A DNA stretch of 60,963 bases from NCBI RefSeq assembly GCF_030766825.1, contig NZ_JASFDV010000035.1, positions 1 to 60,963 of the forward strand, read 5' to 3'. Within the stretch, counting starts at the first letter, position 1. Each line of letters starts with the position of its first letter. Below the pieces are notes generated by a model, which ran no database searches, was not told the origin of the DNA, and was given only the letters and a program-made list of their open reading frames with translations. A program made the position numbers and the translations under genes. This document shows positions 17,206 to 25,224 of the stretch, piece by piece. The DNA is from Nocardiopsis sp. CC223A. Lineage in GTDB: Bacteria > Actinomycetota > Actinomycetes > Streptosporangiales > Streptosporangiaceae.

Positions 17206-17283
17206 CACGGCGGAGGGGGCCGTCCCCGCCCGCGAGCAGCGCGGACCGCCACCCGTCCCCGGGCCGGAGACGGGCGACCCGGC

Positions 17284-18468
17284 TCAGAAGCCGATGGGCA
17301 GGCCCGCGTAGTTCTCGGCCAGGCCCGCGGCGCCCGCCTCGCTGGTGGCGGTCCAGCGGAGCTGGGAGAGCTGCAACTGCGTGTCGAAGGGGTCCGTACC
17401 CGTGTGCAGCATGGTGGTCATCCACCAGGAGAAGTGGGTGCACCGCCAGACCCGGCGCAGCGCCGTGTCGGAGTAGGCGTCGGCCGGGCGGGTGTCGCCG
17501 CGCACCAGGTCGGCCAGGGCCGGGGCGAGCAGGGCCACGTCGGCGACCGCCAGGTTCAGGCCCTTGGCACCGGTGGGCGGGACGATGTGGGCGGCGTCGC
17601 CCGCCAGGAACAGGCGGCCGTCGCGCATCGGCGTCTGCACGTAGGAGCGCATCGGCAGCACGCTCGTGTCGGTGATCGTCCCGGGCTTCAGTTCCCATCC
17701 GTCCTGGCCGTGGCCGAGCCGGGCGGCCAGCGCGTCCCAGATGCGGTCGTGGCTCCACTCGTCCGCGGAGGTGCCGTTGGGGACCTGGAGGTAGAAGCGG
17801 CTGACGGTGGCCGAGCGCATGGAGTGCAGGGCGAATCCGTCGGGGTGCCAGGCGTAGATGAGCTCGTCGGTGGAGGGGGCGACGTCGGCCAGCACGCCCA
17901 GCCACGAGTACGGGTAGACCCGTTCCCAGGTCCTGCGCAGGTCGGCGCCGACGGCGCCCCGGCTGGGCCCGAAGGACCCGTCGCAGCCCGCCACCGCGCG
18001 CGCCCGCACCCGGTGCACCGCTCCTTCGGGGTCGGTGAAGGTGACCGAGGGGGCGTCGGTGCGCAGGTCGTGCAGGGCGACGTCGGCGGACTCGTAGTGC
18101 ACCTGCTGCCCGGCGGCGGTGCGGGCGGCGATGAGGTCCTTCTGTAGCTCGGTCTGCCCGTAGATCCACACGCTGCGGCCGGTGAGGTCGACGAAGTCGA
18201 GGTGGTGCCGCTCCCCCGGCCACTGTAGGTGGATGCCGCGGTGCTCGTCGCCCTCGGCCGCCAGGCGGTCGGCCAGGCCGACCGAGCGCAGCAGGTCGAC
18301 GGTGGAGTGCTCCAGCACCCCGGCGCGGATGCGGGAGGCCACGTACTCCTGTGAGCGCGCCTCGACGACGACGGACTCCACCCCCTGGGCGGCGAGCAGG
18401 TGGGAGAGCAGCATGCCGGCGGGGCCGGCACCGATGATGGCCACGTCGGTGGTGGTGATCTGGGTCAT
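17284..18468 (-). CDS. pobA: 4-hydroxybenzoate 3-monooxygenase
   Basis: A 394-residue flavoprotein hydroxylase, exactly the usual PobA length. The FAD motif IIGAGPAG is at 11-18, the second motif is in CDGSFGPSR, and the FAD/ribityl motif is LAGDAAHIVPPTGAKGLN. Conserved PobA stretches include SRIRAGVLE, IYGQTELQKDL and the WWMTTMLH end region. It hydroxylates 4-hydroxybenzoate to protocatechuate with NAD(P)H and O2. The start at 18468 gives the family length; ATGs at 18477 and 18495 are alternatives. It lies 76 bp downstream of the IclR gene on the same strand, behind an IclR-type operator. Confidence 0.93.
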   Translation of the reverse strand: MTQITTTDVAIIGAGPAGMLLSHLLAAQGVESVVVEARSQEYVASRIRAGVLEHSTVDLLRSVGLADRLAAEGDEHRGIHLQWPGERHHLDFVDLTGRSVWIYGQTELQKDLIAARTAAGQQVHYESADVALHDLRTDAPSVTFTDPEGAVHRVRARAVAGCDGSFGPSRGAVGADLRRTWERVYPYSWLGVLADVAPSTDELIYAWHPDGFALHSMRSATVSRFYLQVPNGTSADEWSHDRIWDALAARLGHGQDGWELKPGTITDTSVLPMRSYVQTPMRDGRLFLAGDAAHIVPPTGAKGLNLAVADVALLAPALADLVRGDTRPADAYSDTALRRVWRCTHFSWWMTTMLHTGTDPFDTQLQLSQLRWTATSEAGAAGLAENYAGLPIGF

Positions 18469-18510
18469 GCCCGCCATTGGACCGTGCCACGGCACCGAAT
18501 GCGGAACCCT

Positions 18511-18529
18511 TTCTTCCGCTCAGTGAAAA
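18511..18529. promoter_or_regulatory. Candidate IclR-type operator upstream of pobA
   Basis: TTCTTCCGCTCAGTGAAAA lies between the iclR stop and the pobA start. It is nearly the same as the site at 19294-19312 in the divergent iclR-pcaH region, and resembles the TTCCGC-AGCGGAA palindrome common to actinomycete IclR targets. This implies pobA has its own promoter under the same regulator as pcaH. Confidence 0.6.
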
Positions 18530-18544
18530 TCCCCAGGTGAAAGA

Positions 18545-19285
18545 TCACAACCTTCGGGAGATCCCCTGCGCCGCCACCTGGAGCGCCGTGACCAGCCGCC
18601 CCCGGTCGCGTTTGAGCGCGGGCACCACGACCGCGATCGCCGCCGCCACCTCCTCGCCCCGCCGCACCGGCACCGCCACCGAGCACGCCCCCAGCGTCAT
18701 CTCCTCCACGGTGGTGGCGTACCCCTCGCGGCGGACCCGTTCCAACTGCCGCAGCAGCGCCCCCGGCTGGGTGACGGTGTACGGGGTGACCCGGCGCAGC
18801 GATCCCAGCACCCGGGCGCGCACGTCCTCGGGGGCGTACGCCAGCAGCACCTTGCCGACCCCGGTGCAGTGCATCGGCAGGGTGGAGCCCACGCTGCTGA
18901 CCACCGGCACCGACGCCCGGCCCGCCATCCGCTCCAGGTACAGCACCTCGTCGCCGTCGCGCACCGCCAGGTGCACGGTGGCCAGGGTGGTCGCGTACAC
19001 GTCGTGCAGGAACGGCGAGGCGGCCTCGCGCAGCGTGGTCTGCACCGGCGCCAGCAGTCCGATGTCCCACAGGCGCCGGCCCACCACGTAGGAGCCGCCC
19101 TCGCGGGCCAGCGCGCCGTGGCGCACCAGCTCGCCGACCAGCCGGTGCACGGTGGGCGGCGGCAGCTCCGCGCGCCGGGCGATGGCCGACAGCGACAGCC
19201 GCCGATGGTGTTCGTCGAAGGCGCCCAGGACCGCCATGACCCTCCCGGCCACGGTCGCCCCGGGCGTACCGGTGTTCCCCGCCAT
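18545..19285 (-). CDS. IclR family regulator of the protocatechuate/4-hydroxybenzoate genes
   Basis: A regulator of about 246 residues. It has an N-terminal winged helix (VMAVLGAFDEHHRRLSLS, RRAELPPPTVHRLVGEL) and a C-terminal GAF-like effector domain containing LPMHCTGVGKVLLAY and VRREGYATTVEEM, typical of the PcaR/PobR group. It is divergent from pcaH and upstream of pobA. Matching operator-like sites occur in both intergenic regions, so it probably controls both and its own gene in response to protocatechuate, 4-hydroxybenzoate or 3-oxoadipate. ATGs at 19294 and 19285 are both possible; the operator overlaps the first, so 19285 is used. Confidence 0.88.
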   Translation of the reverse strand: MAGNTGTPGATVAGRVMAVLGAFDEHHRRLSLSAIARRAELPPPTVHRLVGELVRHGALAREGGSYVVGRRLWDIGLLAPVQTTLREAASPFLHDVYATTLATVHLAVRDGDEVLYLERMAGRASVPVVSSVGSTLPMHCTGVGKVLLAYAPEDVRARVLGSLRRVTPYTVTQPGALLRQLERVRREGYATTVEEMTLGACSVAVPVRRGEEVAAAIAVVVPALKRDRGRLVTALQVAAQGISRRL

Positions 19286-19293
19286 ACGGGACA

Positions 19294-19312
19294 TTCTTCC
19301 ACTGAGCGAAAA
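19294..19312. promoter_or_regulatory. Candidate IclR-type operator between iclR and pcaH
   Basis: TTCTTCCACTGAGCGAAAA lies between the divergent iclR and pcaH genes. Compared with the site at 18511 it matches at 16 of 19 positions, and the differences keep the partial palindrome. It can serve both the iclR promoter (autoregulation) and the pcaHGBL promoter. Confidence 0.6.
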
Positions 19313-19353
19313 GGAGACCCACGCCACCCCGCCCCCGGACGTAGCCTCCCGCC

Positions 19354-20130
19354 ATGAACAGCACCCCGGTCCCACCGTCCGGCCTGGAATCCCAGTCGGT
19401 GGTCAGCGCGGAGATCGCCGCCATCGAGCAGGCCCGCGGCGCCGCCCCCCAGCCCGCCCTCGACTACCCGCCCTACCGCAGCAGCGCGCTGCGCCACCCC
19501 ACCAAGGACCCGCACCACACCGACCCCGAGGCCATCGAGCGCTGGGCCCCCTGCTTCGGCGAGCGCGACGTGGACCCGCTGGAGGCCGACCTGACCGTCG
19601 GCGGTGCGGGCGAGCCCATCGGCGAGCGCATGGTCGTCACCGGCCGGGTCACCGACGACCGCGGGCGGCCGGTGCGCCGCCAGCTGGTGGAGATCTGGCA
19701 GGCCAACGCGGGCGGCCGCTACGTGCACAAACGCGACCGGCACCCGGCCCCGCTGGACCCCAACTTCACCGGGGCGGGGCGGTGCCTGACCGACGACGAC
19801 GGGTACTACCGGTTCCAGACGATCAAGCCGGGCCCCTACCCGTGGCGCAACCACCACAACGCCTGGCGCCCCGCCCACATCCACTTCTCGCTGTTCGGAA
19901 CCGAGTTCGCCCAGCGGCTGGTCACGCAGATGTACTTCCCGGGCGACCCGCTGTTCGCCCTGGACCCGATCCTGCAATCCGTCACCGACCGGCGGGACCG
20001 GGAGATGCTCGTGGCGGCCTACGACCACGACGTGACCACGCACGAGTGGGCGACCGGGTACCGGTGGGACATCGTCCTGGGCGGTGCGCACGGCACCCTC
20101 ATGGAGAACGGGGAAGGGGACGACGCGTGA
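19354..20130 (+). CDS. pcaH: Protocatechuate 3,4-dioxygenase beta subunit
   Basis: A 258-residue intradiol dioxygenase subunit. The four non-haem iron ligands are visible: Tyr123 (GGRYVHK), Tyr162 (GPYPW), and His175 and His177 (AHIHFS). The N-terminal region has the PcaH-type YPPYRSSALRHP. With PcaG it cleaves protocatechuate to 3-carboxy-cis,cis-muconate. It overlaps pcaG by GTGA, heads the pcaHGBL operon, and is divergent from its likely IclR regulator. The ribosome site is weak. Confidence 0.94.
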   Translation: MNSTPVPPSGLESQSVVSAEIAAIEQARGAAPQPALDYPPYRSSALRHPTKDPHHTDPEAIERWAPCFGERDVDPLEADLTVGGAGEPIGERMVVTGRVTDDRGRPVRRQLVEIWQANAGGRYVHKRDRHPAPLDPNFTGAGRCLTDDDGYYRFQTIKPGPYPWRNHHNAWRPAHIHFSLFGTEFAQRLVTQMYFPGDPLFALDPILQSVTDRRDREMLVAAYDHDVTTHEWATGYRWDIVLGGAHGTLMENGEGDDA

Positions 20131-20717
20131 GCACCATTTCCGAGGGGGCGCCGTTGCGCACCACTCCCGGGCAGACGGTCGGCCCGTTCTTCCACTACGG
20201 CCTGCCCTACGACGGCGACCGCGACCTCGTGCCCCCGGGCTCGGCCGGGGCGGTCCGGCTGACCGGGCTCGTCACCGACGGCGCCGGGAACGGGCTGCCC
20301 GACGCGCTGGTGGAGGTCTGGCAGACCCGCCCGGACGGCTCCGTGCCGCGCGAGCCGGGGTCGCTGCGCCGGGACGGGTGGACCTTCACCGGGTTCGGGC
20401 GCGCCTCGACCGGCCGCGACGGGCGGTACACGTTCAGCACCCTGGAGCCGGGGCCCACCGAGCCGGGTGCGGCGGCGTTCTTCGCGGTCACCGTGTTCGC
20501 CCGCGGGCTGACGGACCGGCTGTTCACCCGCGCCTACCTGCCCGACGACGCCGCCGCGCTGGCCGCCGACCGGCTGTTGGCGTCGCTGCCCGCCGAGCGC
20601 CGTTCCACGCTGGTCGCCCGCCGCGACGGGCAGGGGCTGGTGTTCGACATCCGCCTCCAGGGCGAGGGCGAGACCGTGTTCCTGGACCTGTCCGGGTACC
20701 GGACGCGGACCCCATGA
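20127..20717 (+). CDS. pcaG: Protocatechuate 3,4-dioxygenase alpha subunit
   Basis: A 196-residue subunit starting with GTG inside the pcaH stop. It has the intradiol fold pattern PGQTVGPFFHYGL, DALVEVWQTRPDG, FTGFGRAST and YTFSTLEPGP, and lacks the iron ligands found in PcaH, as expected for the alpha chain. It contributes to the active-site wall of the heteromeric enzyme. It overlaps pcaB by ATGA, so the four pca genes are translationally coupled. Confidence 0.93.
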   Translation: MSTISEGAPLRTTPGQTVGPFFHYGLPYDGDRDLVPPGSAGAVRLTGLVTDGAGNGLPDALVEVWQTRPDGSVPREPGSLRRDGWTFTGFGRASTGRDGRYTFSTLEPGPTEPGAAAFFAVTVFARGLTDRLFTRAYLPDDAAALAADRLLASLPAERRSTLVARRDGQGLVFDIRLQGEGETVFLDLSGYRTRTP

Positions 20718-21931
20718 CCGACCTGTTCTGGCCCGGGGACGAGCGCGCGGGCGACCTGTTCACCGAACGCTCCTGGCTGGCGGCCATGGTCGCCGTCGAG
20801 CAGGCCTGGGCGGACGCCCTGGCCGGGGCGGGGATCGCCCCGGCCGCCGCCGACCTGTCCGGTCTGGTCGGCGCCGACGACCTGCCCGCCCTGGCCGGGG
20901 CCGCCGAAGGCGGCGGCAACCCCGTCATCGCACTGGTGAAACTGCTGCGCGAACGCGCCGACGGACCCGCCGCCACCTGGGTGCACCGCGGGCTGACCAG
21001 CCAGGACGTGGTGGACACCGCGCTGGTGCTGTGCGCCCGGGACACCGTCGCCCGGGTGCGCGCGGACCTGCGCCGCCAGGTCGCCCACCTGGCCGGGCTG
21101 GCCGACACCCACCGGAACGCGGTGATGGCGGGGCGCACCCTCACCCAGCACGCGGTGCCCACCACCTTCGGGCTCAGGGCCGCCGGGTGGCTGGGCGGGG
21201 TGCTGGACGCCGCCGACACCCTGGGCCGGACCCGCTTCCCGGTGCAGGTCGGCGGCGCCGCCGGGACCCTCTCGGCCGTCGTGGACCTGGCCCGGGCGCA
21301 CGGCGCCGCCGACCCGGTGACCGCCGCGACGGACCTGGCCGCCGCGACCGCGCGGCGGCTGGGGCTGGACCCGGCCCCGCCCTGGCACACCTCGCGCGGC
21401 ACCGTCACCGCCCTGGGCGACGCCCTGGTGGCCTGCACCGACGCCTGGGGGAGGCTGGCCGCCGACGTCACCACCCTGTCCCGGCCCGAGATCGCCGAGG
21501 TGGCCGAACCCGCCGCCGACGGGCGCGGCGGCTCCTCGACCATGCCGCACAAGCGCAACCCGGTGCTGTCGGTGCTCGTCCGGCGGGCCGCCCTGGCCGC
21601 TCCCCCGCTGGCCTCGACCCTGCACCTGGCGTCGGCGCTGGCCGTGGACGAGCGCCCGGACGGGGCCTGGCACGCCGAGTGGGCGACCCTGCGCGCCCTG
21701 GCCCGGCGCACCGCCACCGCGGCCTCCCAGACCGCGGAGCTGCTGGCGGGGCTGCGGGTGGACACCGACCGGATGGCGGCCACGGCCGCGGCGGCCCGCG
21801 AGGGGCTGACCGCCGAGGCCCGCGCCGTCGCCGCCTTCACCGGCACCGACCCCGCGGACGGGACGGCGGGCGCCGCCGACGCCCTCATCGACGCCGTCCT
21901 GGCCCGCGCCGACCGCTTCCTGGAGACCTGA
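20714..21931 (+). CDS. pcaB: 3-carboxy-cis,cis-muconate cycloisomerase
   Basis: A 405-residue member of the fumarase/aspartase superfamily. The signature SSTMPHKRNP is present, with WVHRGLTSQDVVDTAL and AGRTLTQHAVPTTFG matching PcaB. It converts 3-carboxymuconate to 4-carboxymuconolactone, the second step after ring cleavage. The start at 20714 overlaps the pcaG stop, and the next gene begins 2 bp after its stop. It is somewhat shorter than the 450-residue Pseudomonas enzyme, with the C-terminal end compact. Confidence 0.92.
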   Translation: MTDLFWPGDERAGDLFTERSWLAAMVAVEQAWADALAGAGIAPAAADLSGLVGADDLPALAGAAEGGGNPVIALVKLLRERADGPAATWVHRGLTSQDVVDTALVLCARDTVARVRADLRRQVAHLAGLADTHRNAVMAGRTLTQHAVPTTFGLRAAGWLGGVLDAADTLGRTRFPVQVGGAAGTLSAVVDLARAHGAADPVTAATDLAAATARRLGLDPAPPWHTSRGTVTALGDALVACTDAWGRLAADVTTLSRPEIAEVAEPAADGRGGSSTMPHKRNPVLSVLVRRAALAAPPLASTLHLASALAVDERPDGAWHAEWATLRALARRTATAASQTAELLAGLRVDTDRMAATAAAAREGLTAEARAVAAFTGTDPADGTAGAADALIDAVLARADRFLET

Positions 21932-21933
21932 AC

Positions 21934-23136
21934 ATGACGATCCCGCACATCACCGGAGTCGAACTCGCCGGCGGACCCGACCGGCCGCTGCTGCTCGTGG
22001 GCCCCTCACTGGGCACCTCGGCGGCGGCGCTGTGGTCGGCGGCCGCCGACCGGCTCGGCGACGCCTTCCACGTGGTGGGCTGGAACCTGCCCGGGCACGG
22101 CGGCGCCCCGGCCGCGGGCGCGCCGTTCACCCTGGCGGAGCTGGCCGGGGGCGTGCTGGTGTTCGCCCGCAGGGTGACCGCGGCGCGCGGGGACACCGAC
22201 CGCTCCTTCTGCTACGCGGGCGATTCCGTCGGCGGAGCCGTGGGCCTGCACCTGCTGCTGGACGCCCCCGAGGCGGTGCGGTCCGCGGCGCTGCTGTGCA
22301 CGGGGGCGCGCATCGGCGAACCCGACGGGTGGCGCGAGCGGGCCGCGACGGTGCGCGCGTCGGGCACCCCGGCCGTGGTGGAGGCCTCGGCGAAGCGGTG
22401 GTTCGCCCCCGGGTTCGCCGAACGCGAGCCGGGCACCGTCGCCGCCCTGCTGCACGTGCTCCAGGACGCCGACGCCGAGGGCTATGCGCTGGTCTGCGAG
22501 GCGCTGGCCGGGTTCGACGTGCGCGACCGGCTCGGGGAGGTCACCGCGCCGGTGCTCGCCGTCGCGGGCTCCGAGGACGGACCCACCCCGCCGGCGTCGT
22601 TGGAGTCCGTCGCCCGCGGGGTGCGCCGGGGCCGGGTCGAGGTCCTGGACGGGGTGGCCCACCTGGCCCCGGCCGAGGCCCCGGACCGGGTCGCCGCCCT
22701 GCTGCGCGACCACTTCACGGGCCCCGCCACCGCCCCGGCCGACCCGGGTTCCCCGACACAGGAGCAGGTGCGCGCGGCGGGGATGGCGGTGCGCCGCGAG
22801 GTGCTGGGCGACGCCCACGTGGACCGGGCGGTCGCCGCGACCACGGACTTCACCGCCGACTTCCAGGAGTTCATCACCCGCTACGCCTGGGGCACCGTGT
22901 GGACCCGCCCGGGGCTGGACCGGCGCAGCCGGTCGATGATCACCCTGACCGCGCTCATCGCCCGCGGCCACCACGAAGAGTTCGCCATGCACGTGCGCGC
23001 GGCCCTGCGCAACGGGCTGACCGCGCAGGAGATCAAGGAGGTCGTGTTGCAGAGCGCGATCTACTGCGGGGTCCCGGACGCCAACTCGGCGTTCCGCACC
23101 GCCCAGCGCGTCCTGTCCGAGGAGGACCGCGCCTGA
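21934..23136 (+). CDS. pcaL: Fused 3-oxoadipate enol-lactonase / 4-carboxymuconolactone decarboxylase
   Basis: A 400-residue fusion. Residues about 1-255 are an alpha/beta hydrolase (PcaD) with nucleophile Ser98 in GDSVGG and a late catalytic His in LDGVAHLAPAEAP. Residues about 275-395 are a carboxymuconolactone decarboxylase domain (PcaC) with TRYAWGTVWTRPGLDRRSR and the HVRAALRNGLT helix. The fused enzyme carries out two successive steps leading to 3-oxoadipate, an arrangement known as PcaL in actinomycetes. It is the last gene of pcaHGBL. The pcaIJ and pcaF genes that would finish the pathway are not in the window. Confidence 0.93.
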   Translation: MTIPHITGVELAGGPDRPLLLVGPSLGTSAAALWSAAADRLGDAFHVVGWNLPGHGGAPAAGAPFTLAELAGGVLVFARRVTAARGDTDRSFCYAGDSVGGAVGLHLLLDAPEAVRSAALLCTGARIGEPDGWRERAATVRASGTPAVVEASAKRWFAPGFAEREPGTVAALLHVLQDADAEGYALVCEALAGFDVRDRLGEVTAPVLAVAGSEDGPTPPASLESVARGVRRGRVEVLDGVAHLAPAEAPDRVAALLRDHFTGPATAPADPGSPTQEQVRAAGMAVRREVLGDAHVDRAVAATTDFTADFQEFITRYAWGTVWTRPGLDRRSRSMITLTALIARGHHEEFAMHVRAALRNGLTAQEIKEVVLQSAIYCGVPDANSAFRTAQRVLSEEDRA

Positions 23137-23187
23137 TCCTCAGCCGTACCGAGGGACGACCCCGACAGGACCGCCGTCCTGACCGAG

Positions 23188-24176
23188 GTGGGCACGGTGC
23201 GCCTGGACCCGTACCTGCTCACCGATTCCCCGAAGCACTTCGCCAGGAGCGTGCACGCCTACGAAGCGGCCCTGGACGCGGCCCCGGACGGTCATCCCAA
23301 CCGGGCGGGTGTGCTGTCGAACCTGGCCCTGATCCTGCGCAGGCGCCACGAGGGGCAGGGGCACGCGGGGGACCTGGAGTCCGCGATCGGCTTCTCCCGC
23401 CGAGCACTGGCCGAGAGCGCCGGGGGCGGCCCCACCCGGGCCCGGATCCTGTGCGTCCTCGGCGATTCCCGCCGCGACCGCCACCGCCGTTCCGGGAGCG
23501 AGCAGGACCTCGCGGAGGCCGCGGACGCCTACACCGGGTCGTGGACGACCGTGTCCGCCCCCGCCTCGTTGCGCATCCGCTCCGCCCGTGGCCTGGCCGC
23601 CCTGGTGGCCGACCGCGACCCCGCCCGGGCGGCTGCCGCGCTGCGCGGGGCCGTGGACCTGCTCCCGCTCGTGGCCGACCGCTCACTGCGCCGCGGGGAC
23701 CGGTGGTACGGCCTGGGGATGTTCTCCGGACTGGCCGCCGAGGCGGCGGCGATGACCCTGGAGGCCGTGGACGGGCAGGAGGGGCCCGTGGCGGCGCTGG
23801 GGACCCTGGAGGCGGGTCGCGCGGGGTACTGCTGAGCCAGACCCTGAACACCCGCGGCGACCTGGGCGACCTACGGGTCACCGCCCCCGAACTCGCAGAA
23901 CGGTTCGTTTCGCTGCGGGACCGCTCGGACCACGCGGCCGGCCACCACGACGACCTGCCCGGGCCGGGCAGGCGCACCGCTCTGGACCGGGTGGTCTCCT
24001 CCTACGTCCCCACCGTTCGGGCCCTGAGCCACGCGCACGCGGCCCGTGCCCTGCACGCGGCGGTCAGGGCGGTCCGCGACGGAGAGGGGCGGTCGGAGTC
24101 CGTGCGCAGGATGGGGCATCCACGACCGGGTGGAGGCTCCCTGCTCTGGGCCGCCCATGTGCACAGTGGTGCATGA
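23188..24176 (+). pseudogene. Decayed TPR/CHAT-domain protein gene (frameshifted, internally deleted)
   Basis: From 23188 one frame encodes a helical TPR-like region (SVHAYEAALDAAP, VLSNLALILRRR, AADAYTGSWTT, WYGLGMFSGLAAEAAAMTLE) that stops at 23835. The sequence continues in another frame with GVLLSQTLNTRGDLGDLR and APELAERFVSLRDR, which normally follow the TPR part in actinomycete CHAT-domain proteins. A later segment, RVVSSYVPTVRALSHAHAAR, belongs to the middle of a CHAT domain, but sequence between the segments is missing and the catalytic His/Cys region is absent. So there is one frameshift near 23790-23830, an internal deletion and a 3' truncation. It lies behind pcaL without operon logic. 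Confidence 0.65.
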
Positions 24177-24177
24177 G

Positions 24178-24213
24178 CCGGCGCGGGGCCCGTACGGGCG
24201 GGCCCCGCGCCGG
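24178..24213. terminator. Bidirectional terminator hairpin
   Basis: Perfect 15-nt arms (24178-24192 and 24199-24213) with a 6-nt loop, between the CHAT pseudogene and the convergent NmrA-type gene whose stop is at 24222. It is GC-only with no U-tract. Confidence 0.7.
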
Positions 24214-24221
24214 TCCCCGGG

Positions 24222-25079
24222 TCAGACCAGGTCGCGGAGGGTGTCGGCGATCGGGGTGGACGGGCGGCCGGTCAGGCGGCGCAGGCCGCCGGTGGGCTCC
24301 TCCAGCGCGCCGTCGCGGATGTTGCCGTCCAGGGCGGCCACGAACCCGGCGGTGCCCTCGTCCAGGCCCGCCTCGACCAGGGCCGCGATGTGCTCGGCCG
24401 TGGACAGGTCCTTGTAGACGACCTCCCGGCCCAGCACCTCCGTGAGCGTCTGGGCCAGCTCGGGGTAGGTCCAGGCGGTGTCGCCGGTCAGCTCGTACAC
24501 GGCGCCCGCGTGGGCGGCCGGGTCGGCCAGGACCGCCGCGGCGGCCGCGGCGAAGTCGGCGCGGGCGGCGCTGGGCACCCGGCCCTGCCCCGCGCTGCCG
24601 ATGAACACTCCGAGGTCGCGGGCCTGGTGCAGCGCGGAGACGTAGTTCTCGTGGTACCAGTTGTTGCGCAGGATCGTGTGGGTGATCCCCGAGGCGGCCA
24701 GCAGCTCCTCGGTGGCCTTGTGGTCGGGGGCCAGCACCAGCACGGTGTCGTCGGCCCGGGGCGCGCTGGTGTAGACGATGTGCCCGATCCCGGCGGCGGC
24801 CGCCGCCTCGACGGCGGCCCGGTGCTGGGGCAGGCGGCGGCCCGGCTCGCTGGTGGAGATCAGCAGCAGGGTGTCGGCCCCGGCGAAGGCGGGTGCCAGG
24901 GTGGCCGGGTCGTCCAGGTCGATGCGCGCCGTGCGCACTCCGCGTTCGGCGAGCGCGGCCAGGCGCTCGGCGTCGCGGCCCGCCGCGACGATCGCCTCGG
25001 CCGGGGTCCCCCGCTCCAGCAGCTCCTCCACGGTGAGACGGCCCAGGTGGCCGGTGGCACCCACGATGACGACGGACAT
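24222..25079 (-). CDS. NAD(P)H-binding NmrA-type reductase (quinone oxidoreductase 2-like)
   Basis: A 285-residue Rossmann protein beginning MSVVIVGATGHLGRL, with GxTGxxG nucleotide binding, IGHIVYTSAPRAD and a KATEELLAASGITHTILRNN segment as in QOR2/NmrA atypical SDRs. These reduce quinones or sense the NADP redox state. The upstream region to 25216 carries an HxlR-like palindrome, and an HxlR regulator lies nearby at 26719, so redox-responsive control is plausible. The ribosome site AAGGACC precedes the ATG. Confidence 0.85.
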   Translation of the reverse strand: MSVVIVGATGHLGRLTVEELLERGTPAEAIVAAGRDAERLAALAERGVRTARIDLDDPATLAPAFAGADTLLLISTSEPGRRLPQHRAAVEAAAAAGIGHIVYTSAPRADDTVLVLAPDHKATEELLAASGITHTILRNNWYHENYVSALHQARDLGVFIGSAGQGRVPSAARADFAAAAAAVLADPAAHAGAVYELTGDTAWTYPELAQTLTEVLGREVVYKDLSTAEHIAALVEAGLDEGTAGFVAALDGNIRDGALEEPTGGLRRLTGRPSTPIADTLRDLV

Positions 25080-25168
25080 GAGCGATGGTCCTTCCCATTG
25101 CCGGGCCGGGACGTCCCCGGCCGCTGCTCTGGGTCAACTGCGCAGGTGGGAGGCACATTCCAAAGTTC

Positions 25169-25196
25169 TGGTACCCACTTTTTTGTCAGGTACCAA
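25169..25196. promoter_or_regulatory. GGTACC inverted-repeat operator upstream of the NmrA-type gene
   Basis: TGGTACC (25169-25175) and GGTACCAA (25189-25196) form an inverted repeat enclosing an AT-rich CTTTTTTGTCA spacer. It lies about 90 bp upstream of the reverse-strand NmrA start. The core TTGTCAGGTACC resembles sites near 59511-59532 and 50467-50483. The layout resembles HxlR-family operators (GTAC half sites). The HxlR gene at 26719 is the nearest candidate. Confidence 0.5.
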
Positions 25197-25224
25197 CCCA
25201 GATGTTAGCCAGGAGTTCAGAGTG

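Noticed and set aside
16813..17208. N-terminal extension of the Cas6e-like protein to 308 residues
   Set aside because: The extra frame passes through MITE copy D and low-complexity DNA. A good ribosome site precedes the GTG at 16812, where family homology begins.
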